DNA of 64,000 nt. Origin: Carnobacterium inhibens subsp. inhibens DSM 13024. Its GTDB lineage: Bacteria; Bacillota; Bacilli; Lactobacillales; Carnobacteriaceae. The DNA is taken from NCBI RefSeq assembly GCF_000746825.1, contig NZ_JQIV01000006.1, forward strand, positions 2,160,501 through 2,224,500, written 5' to 3'. Positions 58,234 to 64,000 of this stretch are shown piece by piece (positions within the stretch are counted from its first letter, which is position 1; each line of letters starts with the position of its first letter). Below the pieces are notes generated by a model that had not been told where the DNA came from, ran no database searches, and saw nothing but the letters and a program-made list of their open reading frames with translations. The translations under genes and the position numbers were made by a program.

Positions 58234-58635
58234 ATGTTAATTGAAATGCTAAAAGGAAAAATCCATCGTGCAACAGTTACACAAGCAGAATTAAATTATG
58301 TAGGAAGTATTACGATCGATGAATCGTTGATGGAAGCAAGTGGCATTATTGAATATGAAAAAGTTCAAATTGCTGACATTAATAATGGAAAACGATTTGA
58401 AACTTATGTTATTGCTGGACCACGTAATTCAGGTATGATTTGCTTGAATGGTGCTACTGCTCGTTGTTCTTCTGTTGGTGATAAAATCATTATTATGAGT
58501 TATGGACAATTGGAAATTAATGAAGCTAAAAAAGTAAAGCCTTATGTTGTATTAGTTGATGATGACAATCGAATTGAAAAACAAGTAAGATATGAAAAGT
58601 ATGGGCTATTAACTGAAGAATTGAAGAATCTATGA
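58234..58635 (+). CDS. panD: PanD-type aspartate 1-decarboxylase within the NRPS operon
   Basis: A 133-aa pyruvoyl enzyme precursor matching PanD from end to end. It has [10 protein letters not shown] (Lys9), the autocleavage site Gly24-Ser25 in [18 protein letters not shown] (catalytic Arg/Tyr region) and LNGATAR. PanD converts L-aspartate to beta-alanine. Its AGGAGG overlaps the NRPS stop (TAGGAGG). No panB or panC is nearby, so the beta-alanine probably feeds the synthetase rather than pantothenate synthesis. A related decarboxylation (for example of Glu) cannot be excluded. Confidence 0.93.
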   Translation: MLIEMLKGKIHRATVTQAELNYVGSITIDESLMEASGIIEYEKVQIADINNGKRFETYVIAGPRNSGMICLNGATARCSSVGDKIIIMSYGQLEINEAKKVKPYVVLVDDDNRIEKQVRYEKYGLLTEELKNL

Positions 58636-59606
58636 AAGAACGTGGATTCTTAACACCAGTAACTGAAAATTTCTTACATGCTTTTGGAGTAGGAAAAGTG
58701 GCATTTGAACTTGCATTAAAAAATAATATTAATCCAGAGACTGCCTTTATTGCAGGCAGTCTCCATGATTTAGGTGGTGCAATCCCAACTTCTGATAGAA
58801 TATCTGTAGCAGAATCTTTTGGGATAGCGTTAACTGATGAAGAATATCAGATTCCAATGCTTATTCATGCAAAACAAGGAGCTTATTTTGCACAAGCTTT
58901 ATTTGACATTGAAAATACAGATATATTAGATGCGATTCTTTATCATACAACTTGTATAGATGAAGCATCTCCGCTTGTGAAAATTGTTTTCCTTGCTGAT
59001 AAAATTCATTGGGATCGTAATGGTGATCCACCATATTTAGAAGGCCTCCTTAGTGCTTTAAATTCTTCTTTAGATGAAGGATGTAAATATTTTCTTGAGT
59101 GGCTTTGGGATTCTGATCTCTACGTAGTTCACCCGTTTTTGAAACGTAGTTATAGTTTTTATATTCAGAAAAAAAAATTTCCTGTTATAACTAGGCAAAA
59201 TATTAATGCAGTAATAAGTTCTGAGGTAAGGGAAAAGTATTATTTAAATGAAATTGTTTCACAATTCCAGTATGCTTTCCAGATGGGGTTTAAGGCTTAT
59301 GAGTTAGCAAAAAATAAAAATATAAACGCGGATAACGCATTTTTAGCAGCCGTGCTTTCTAATGCTACTAATACGATATTTGATGAACAACAGAGTGAAG
59401 TAGCAAAAATCATCGGAATTGATACGAATGGAGAAACACCGGAATCTTTACTTCCCAAGTTAAGCTGCTATTTTGCAAAAAACGAATTTGATATAGTAAA
59501 CTTAGAATTGTTGAATGCAATTTTACATCATCGACAAAAATACGACTACGGAGAAGAATTATGCCAAGTGGTTGCGAACGCTTATCAATCGCTAGAAAAA
59601 AGATAA
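58632..59606 (+). CDS. Duplicated HD-domain protein (YqeK-like), second copy degenerate
   Basis: A 324-aa protein overlapping panD by ATGA. Residues 1-165 match the YqeK/HD family: FLHAFGVG (His16), GSLHDLGG (His45-Asp46), [20 protein letters not shown] and [10 protein letters not shown]. Residues about 205-320 repeat the pattern, but with Tyr for the first His (FQYAFQMG) and Ser-Asn for HD (AVLSNAT), so this half is probably catalytically dead. YqeK enzymes hydrolyse diadenosine tetraphosphate. A role in clearing Ap4A made by adenylation domains, or as a hydrolase for the pathway, is speculative. Confidence 0.75.
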   Translation: MKERGFLTPVTENFLHAFGVGKVAFELALKNNINPETAFIAGSLHDLGGAIPTSDRISVAESFGIALTDEEYQIPMLIHAKQGAYFAQALFDIENTDILDAILYHTTCIDEASPLVKIVFLADKIHWDRNGDPPYLEGLLSALNSSLDEGCKYFLEWLWDSDLYVVHPFLKRSYSFYIQKKKFPVITRQNINAVISSEVREKYYLNEIVSQFQYAFQMGFKAYELAKNKNINADNAFLAAVLSNATNTIFDEQQSEVAKIIGIDTNGETPESLLPKLSCYFAKNEFDIVNLELLNAILHHRQKYDYGEELCQVVANAYQSLEKR

Positions 59607-59739
59607 ACCTGAGTGATAGGACAAATTATATATGTATGGTAGGTCTAATTCAATTTTGTTTTACTCTAGTATTTTTGATGGAAAAAGAGTAACTATCAAG
59701 AGTTTAATCTATTGAAAGATAAATTATATTGAGTATCAA

Positions 59740-59768
59740 TTGAAAAAGTAATTGGAAAATAATATAAA
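59740..59768 (+). promoter_or_regulatory. Probable promoter of the A-T-TE/PPTase operon
   Basis: TTGAAA (59740-59745), 17-bp spacer, TATAAA (59763-59768), in the 310-bp gap after the HD gene. A small hairpin CTCTT-ATA-AAGAG (59902-59914) lies just before the start codon and covers the only Shine-Dalgarno-like sequence. Nothing else is recognised in the gap. Confidence 0.6.
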
Positions 59769-59916
59769 ATGAAAACGTATGGAAAATAAAGGTTCTAACT
59801 GATTTTTTCCGGCAAAAAATTTTTAACTTTACTTGTATCAATCATTAATGTTACATCAAAATAATAAATAGCTGCGGCTAAAGATTTCATTACCAAACAA
59901 TCTCTTATAAAGAGTG

Positions 59917-62463
59917 ATGGAGAAAAAACTAACCTATAGTACTATCTCAAGTGTATTAAATAATTTGAGGCTTATGTGGGAGCTACCCACAAATTTAAAT
60001 ATAAGGAGAAGTATATTTAAATCTAAATATACAAATTTGATTATGAAAAACATGGATGTTTTGACAAGAATTTTAAGCTTTGCAGAAACAGATCCTCATG
60101 AAAATGCTTTAGTGGATGAACATATTCAATTGACATACTCTGAGTTGAAAATTGCAATTGACGAAGTTGTTGGATTAATACATCACCATAAATTAAAAGG
60201 GAAAGTTGTTGTTTTGCAAATTCCTCGAAGTGTTTATTTTCCAATTATTGTACTTGCATTAACTAAAGAGAATATCACATTCATACCTCAAGACGTTACA
60301 CAACCGAAACTTAGATTGCAACAAATGGTAGAGTTGGCAAAAGCTCAAATGATAATCTCATTACATGAGGGAAAATACGTATTTACAGAAATTGAGCAGG
60401 ATAGAGATGTTTCCTCAGATGCATGGGCCATTTATTTTACTTCCGGTTCAACTGGGATACCAAAAGCTGTCGAAATACCTCGACAAAATGTAGAGAATAC
60501 GGTTGTATGGCAGAAAAAATCTTTTCAACTAAATGAGCAGGATCGTGTTGCATGTTTCACCCCCTATTCATTTGCAATCAGCTATATTGAACTTTTCTCT
60601 ACACTATACTCCGGAGGAACTTTGTATATTCTTACTGAAAATTTACGTCACGATTTGGTTTCATTGGAAAACTATCTAAATGAAAATAAAATAACATTTA
60701 TGAATGCAACTGCTACAATTGGTGAACTTGTGATTCGGACAATGAATATTCCTAGTCTACGTCTCTTAACTTTATCTGGACAACGATTTCCAAATATTGA
60801 TCTAAAGCACGTAACTTATAAGATTTTCAATATCTATGGAAATACAGAGTGTGGAGCTACAACTATCTGTGAAATTGATCCAATAAAACAAGAAATTACC
60901 TTAGGAAAACCAGTAGGAAATATGAATGCCTTTATTTTGGGTGATAACCACCAAGTTCTTTTGGACGGACAAGTTGGTGAATTATTTATTTCTGGTCCAC
61001 AAGTTGCAATTGGATATTTTTTAAACAAAGAAGCAACAAAGGAAGTATTTATTGACTTTCAATATTTAGGAAAGAATATACGAGGATACCGTACGGGAGA
61101 TTTTGCATCTATATTACCGAATGGTAATATAGAATATCATGGAAGACGTGACCGCCAATATAAAATTAATGGTGTACGTATCGATTTGACAGAAATAGAA
61201 AAAGTTATTCGCGAGCTTATTCCAAATCTAAAACAGAGTCATTTAACGATTAATAAAAATCAAATTTGTTGTTGGTTCACTAGTAAAGAAATAGTTAATG
61301 ATGAAATTATTCTACAAAAAATAAAAAATCTTTTACCATCGGTTATGGTTCCATCTCGGATGATACAACTAGAAAAATTTCCATTGAATAGTAATGGTAA
61401 AACAGATGAAACAAAATTACTTGAATTATGGGAACATCAAAATAAGTTAGAAGATAATCGTATAATCACTAGTGTACAAAAAGAAAATGAACAATATCTA
61501 AAAAATACTTGGAGTGAAATTTTAAATATTGAAATAAAAAATATAAGACATGATAGTGATTTTAAGAAACTTGGTGCAACTTCTCTTCAAATAATGGAAC
61601 TAGGTGTGAAAATATTACAAGATTTGAATAAAAAAATAAATTTTGTTGATTTACATTTACACACGAAGCTTAATGATATGGCAAACTTCTTAGAGCAAGA
61701 CAATCAATTTCAACCAATTTATAGTTTTGTTATGAGAGATGAATGCATGAAAGATACTCCTGCACTTTTTGTGATTCATTCTGGAAATACTGGAAGTGAT
61801 GTATATAAGCCATTATTTAGTGATATAGACTCACCAAAATTTCCAATATATGTTATTGAGCCACATAATCTTCTTACTACTGGTGAAAGAATTAATGGAG
61901 TTGAAAATATAGCAGCGTATTACATACAGCTTATTGAAGATTTTGCTCCCGAAAAAGAAATTTCAACATTTAATCTTATGGGTTGGAGTTATGGTGGTGT
62001 GATAGCAAGTGAGATTTGTTATCAATTACAAAATAAGAAAAGTAGTAAATTCATTAATGAGTTAACTATTATTGATTCGCCTTTCTATTTGGAACAGTCT
62101 GATTTTGAGTTAGCTCAAGAAAGAGAAAGAAATGGATATTATAGAAAATACTTCAATGAAACTCATATTTTTGAAGGAATTGGTAAAAAAAATATTACCA
62201 CTGAACATTTGATTAAAAATAACAATAGAGTCTTTGAAGATTTATTTAATTATGAAGTTAAAAAAACTTTGGTACCTACTGTTTTTATTCGAAGTATGGT
62301 TGAAGAAAAACCTTTGACTGATTATCAAATCAAATCTATCTTTGAGGATGTTTCAATTAAAGATGTATATTCAGGACATGATTATTTATTTATAGAAAAA
62401 GAGACGTGTTTATTCATAAAAAAACAGCTTCGTCTTACATCTGAAGAAGTTAAAAAAAAATGA
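59917..62463 (+). CDS. A-T-TE nonribosomal peptide synthetase (termination module)
   Basis: About 848 residues. Adenylation domain: YFTSGSTGIPKAVE, YGNTE, YRTGD and NSNGKTDE with the A10 Lys. Carrier domain KLGATSLQIMEL has Ser557. Thioesterase: GWSYGG with Ser692 and His822 in SGHDYLF. The specificity code reads AIINTSIATK, lacking the Asp that binds an alpha-amino group, so beta-alanine or another non-alpha-amino acid is possible. It has no C domain; the terminal C of the large synthetase should act in trans. The thioesterase would release or cyclise the product. The start is uncertain: GTG 59914, ATG 59917 or a downstream ATG near 59974. Confidence 0.88.
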   Translation: MEKKLTYSTISSVLNNLRLMWELPTNLNIRRSIFKSKYTNLIMKNMDVLTRILSFAETDPHENALVDEHIQLTYSELKIAIDEVVGLIHHHKLKGKVVVLQIPRSVYFPIIVLALTKENITFIPQDVTQPKLRLQQMVELAKAQMIISLHEGKYVFTEIEQDRDVSSDAWAIYFTSGSTGIPKAVEIPRQNVENTVVWQKKSFQLNEQDRVACFTPYSFAISYIELFSTLYSGGTLYILTENLRHDLVSLENYLNENKITFMNATATIGELVIRTMNIPSLRLLTLSGQRFPNIDLKHVTYKIFNIYGNTECGATTICEIDPIKQEITLGKPVGNMNAFILGDNHQVLLDGQVGELFISGPQVAIGYFLNKEATKEVFIDFQYLGKNIRGYRTGDFASILPNGNIEYHGRRDRQYKINGVRIDLTEIEKVIRELIPNLKQSHLTINKNQICCWFTSKEIVNDEIILQKIKNLLPSVMVPSRMIQLEKFPLNSNGKTDETKLLELWEHQNKLEDNRIITSVQKENEQYLKNTWSEILNIEIKNIRHDSDFKKLGATSLQIMELGVKILQDLNKKINFVDLHLHTKLNDMANFLEQDNQFQPIYSFVMRDECMKDTPALFVIHSGNTGSDVYKPLFSDIDSPKFPIYVIEPHNLLTTGERINGVENIAAYYIQLIEDFAPEKEISTFNLMGWSYGGVIASEICYQLQNKKSSKFINELTIIDSPFYLEQSDFELAQERERNGYYRKYFNETHIFEGIGKKNITTEHLIKNNNRVFEDLFNYEVKKTLVPTVFIRSMVEEKPLTDYQIKSIFEDVSIKDVYSGHDYLFIEKETCLFIKKQLRLTSEEVKKK

Positions 62464-63101
62464 AGAAAGTTATGATTCATTTTTCAAATGACATGTTATA
62501 TCAACCGGTCTTAGAGTTTGTTCAAAAATTTGCTCCACTTCGATATAAATATGCAATACAATTTCATCAGAAAAAAGATCGGTATAATGTGGCAATGGCC
62601 TATATTTTGCTTTGTATGGAAAAGGGTCATCCCGTTGGTGAAATATTTCAGGGGGAAAATGGAAAACCTTTTATTTCTGATTCTATTGAATCTGACTATT
62701 TTTCTATTACTCATACAAATAATTTAGTTGCTATTGTAACTTCAAATCAGAATGTTGGGATTGATAGCGAGTCTTGTTTTCAAATTGACCAAGAAATTAT
62801 AGATATAGTGTGCTCGTCGAGTGAACAATGTCAGATTATGTTAAAACCATTTTTAAGAACTATATTTTGGACAGTAAAAGAATCCTTAAGTAAATTGTTA
62901 AATGAGGATTGGTATTCTGCTCCCTATACAGATTTGTTCTATATTAATGATGAAATCTTTGATAGAAGGAACCCTGCCATCAATTTTGAATATTATCAAC
63001 TTAGGGAAAATTTTATATGTATTGCTAGTGAACTCTCTACAGATAGTGAAATACAACTTGTTAAAGACAGCGATATTATGGCTTTTATTATGAGTATTTA
63101 G
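62460..63101 (+). CDS. Sfp-type 4'-phosphopantetheinyl transferase
   Basis: A 213-aa protein with the Sfp motifs in order: P1-like ENGKPFIS, YFSITHTNNLVAIV, P2 VGIDSE (Asp102, Glu104 as Mg2+ ligands) and P3 WTVKESLSK (Trp137-Lys145). It transfers phosphopantetheine from CoA to the carrier-domain serines of both synthetases. It overlaps the A-T-TE gene by ATGA. The first metal motif has Ser in place of the usual Ile/Val (GIDSE), a mild variation. A dedicated PPTase makes the cluster self-sufficient. Confidence 0.88.
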   Translation: MKKVMIHFSNDMLYQPVLEFVQKFAPLRYKYAIQFHQKKDRYNVAMAYILLCMEKGHPVGEIFQGENGKPFISDSIESDYFSITHTNNLVAIVTSNQNVGIDSESCFQIDQEIIDIVCSSSEQCQIMLKPFLRTIFWTVKESLSKLLNEDWYSAPYTDLFYINDEIFDRRNPAINFEYYQLRENFICIASELSTDSEIQLVKDSDIMAFIMSI

Positions 63102-63363
63102 TTGATTATTCTTTAAAAGTCTTAATGATCTAAAGTAGTTATTAATTAAAAAAAATTTTAGTGAGAATCAATATTTTGGAAGGTTATTGTATGTTGCTTA
63201 GCATGCTGGAGATGTATATCCGTTCATTTAATTGTTTATTCTTTAAAATGTAGTTGAATGTGTGATATGGCTTTTATAAAAAAAGTAAAAAAGTTTTTTT
63301 AATTGGTGAACTAATAATAGTTCATATATAAAAAAATTTTAGGTCATATCTTTACTGTTTTTA
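63102..63363. other. Downstream junction of the biosynthetic cluster
   Basis: Very AT-rich. TTATTCTTTAAAA occurs at 63106 and 63236, and ATGGCTTTTAT at 63078 and near 63266, suggesting scrambled duplication at the junction. A 20-codon ORF (63191-63253, MLLSMLEMYIRSFNCLFFKM) has GGAAGG upstream but is doubtful. An inverted repeat TGAACTA/TAGTTCA lies at 63307-63324. Confidence 0.4.
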
Positions 63364-63393
63364 TTGACCTAAGAACTTGAAACAATCTATAAT
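63339..63393 (+). promoter_or_regulatory. Promoter of the displaced manO, with overlapping inverted repeat
   Basis: TTGACC (63364-63369), 18-bp spacer, TATAAT (63388-63393). TTAGGTCA (63339-63346) and TGACCTAA (63365-63372) form an inverted repeat over the -35, a candidate operator. With its own promoter, manO would not depend on PTS read-through. Confidence 0.7.
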
Positions 63394-63428
63394 AATTAAG
63401 CAGGATAAAATGAAATGGAGCGGATAGA

Positions 63429-63806
63429 ATGGTTGAATCAATTAATAAAAAGGTAGACTTGGTAATAGATGCCACCGCTTTTACAGGATTGACGGATTAC
63501 GGAAAAATTATGATTGGCGATCAAGGTTTTGAATTTTTTAATTCCCGTGACCCACGTAAATTCATTCAAATTCCTTGGGAAGAAGTAGAAAGTGTAATTG
63601 CTTCAGTAATGTTTAGAGGAAAATGGATTCCACGGTATGCGATTAAAACGAAAAAATCAGGAACTTTTACCTTTTCTTCTAAGAAACCTAAGGAAGTTCT
63701 CAGAGCTATACGAGAATATGTTGATCCACAATATATGGTAAAGTCTTTAAGTTTTTTTGAGGTTATGAAACGTGCGTTTAAATCAGTGGGTAAAAAGAAA
63801 AAGTAA
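63429..63806 (+). CDS. manO: DUF956 family protein ManO
   Basis: A 125-aa cytosolic DUF956 protein: NKKVDLVIDATAFTGLTDYGKIMIGDQGFEFFN, IPWEEVESVIASVMFRGKWIPRYAIKTKK and SKKPKEVLRAIREYV. In Lactobacillales this gene almost always ends the man PTS operon (manLMNO) and is thought to modulate PTS activity or expression. Here about 21 kb of NRPS genes lie between manN and it. GGAG lies before the ATG; a terminator follows. Confidence 0.88.
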   Translation: MVESINKKVDLVIDATAFTGLTDYGKIMIGDQGFEFFNSRDPRKFIQIPWEEVESVIASVMFRGKWIPRYAIKTKKSGTFTFSSKKPKEVLRAIREYVDPQYMVKSLSFFEVMKRAFKSVGKKKK

Positions 63807-63835
63807 CGTTATCTCTATCAAAATTGATACAGTAA

Positions 63836-63876
63836 AAGAAGAGCCGCTAGTGTATTCAACTAGCAGCTCTTCTTTT
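63836..63876. terminator. Bidirectional terminator after manO
   Basis: AGAAGAGC-GCTAGT pairs with ACTAGC-GCTCTTCT around loop GTATTCA, with A-run and T-run flanks. It separates manO from the convergent reverse-strand gene. Confidence 0.85.
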
Positions 63877-63908
63877 ACTTAGGGTTAGTCATAAAATAGA
63901 ACAACTTA

Positions 63909-64000
63909 CTAATACTCTAAGTCTTCTATTTGTTCAATGACTGGAGTAGGTTTCTTCAATGGTGTCAAGAAAGTAAGAAACAATGCAAGAACTGCTAAAA
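63909..64000 (-). CDS. C-terminal end of a probable membrane protein (runs off the window)
   Basis: The reverse frame ends at TAG (63911-63909) and reads LAVLALFLTFLTPLKKPTPVIEQIEDLEY. A hydrophobic helix followed by a short cytosolic acidic tail suggests the end of a polytopic transporter, perhaps a sodium/solute symporter. Only 29 codons are visible, so the family is not certain. Confidence 0.5.
   Translation of the reverse strand, partial: LAVLALFLTFLTPLKKPTPVIEQIEDLEY

Noticed and set aside
59639-59913. Small coding gene between the HD and A-T-TE genes
   Set aside because: No frame with a ribosome binding site and sensible codon use was found; only a promoter-like pair and a small hairpin are supported.
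1-64000. tRNA, rRNA, insertion sequence or prophage genes
   Set aside because: No tRNA cloverleaf, rRNA block, transposase or integrase motif was recognised anywhere by reading.

Overview
The window is low-GC Gram-positive DNA, most likely from Lactobacillales and possibly Carnobacteriaceae; this is an inference from gene content and no alignment was run. The supporting features are strong AAGGAGG-type ribosome binding sites, T-box and M-box leaders, heterodimeric multidrug ABC exporters, and a sigma-54-type mannose PTS operon. No rRNA, tRNA, CRISPR array, transposase or integrase was seen.

Layout. 0-7 kb: the start of an unidentified reverse-strand gene, a MazEF-type toxin-antitoxin pair behind a 20-bp-arm palindromic operator, a glyoxalase-fold protein, an alpha/beta hydrolase, and a two-gene ABC exporter divergent from a BmrR-like MerR activator. 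The exporter promoter has the 19-bp spacer typical of MerR control. 7-18 kb: degenerate 52-bp repeats, an Asp-box membrane protein, a MurJ/SpoVB-type flippase, MepB, a nucleotidyltransferase, a P-loop kinase, a DsbA/FrnE-type oxidoreductase, a DUF2207 membrane protein and a fused GmrSD-type (DUF262-DUF1524) restriction protein. 18-22 kb: mgtA under an M-box riboswitch, with an unrecorded 36-aa ORF between riboswitch and gene, and a zinc-ribbon membrane protein with a paralogue at 37 kb. 22-32 kb: a CapA-like lipoprotein, an ABC-gene remnant, a HAD phosphatase, a ROK regulator, a sugar acetyltransferase, a Mef-like MFS exporter behind a macrolide-type attenuator (leader peptide MTASMRLRFNLLK), and a second heterodimeric ABC exporter. 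32-39 kb: two OppA-type peptide-binding lipoproteins (one under a T-box), a 51-bp minisatellite, an XRE regulator with its membrane partner, and a methyltransferase.

39-64 kb is the main interest. A mannose PTS operon (EIIAB, EIIC, EIID) behind a clear sigma-54 promoter is separated from its usual last gene, manO (DUF956), by about 21 kb of biosynthetic genes. These are a 5291-aa nonribosomal peptide synthetase (A-T-C-A-T-C-A-T-C-A-T-E-C-A-T-C), a PanD-type aspartate decarboxylase, a duplicated HD-domain protein, an A-T-TE synthetase and an Sfp-type phosphopantetheinyl transferase.

Hand-read adenylation codes suggest X1-X2-Phe-(D-Ser)-Gly-X6. The first and last adenylation domains lack the Asp that normally binds the alpha-amino group. 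With a dedicated PanD and no panB or panC nearby, the simplest model is a hexapeptide-like product containing beta-alanine. I recognise no characterised cluster with this architecture.
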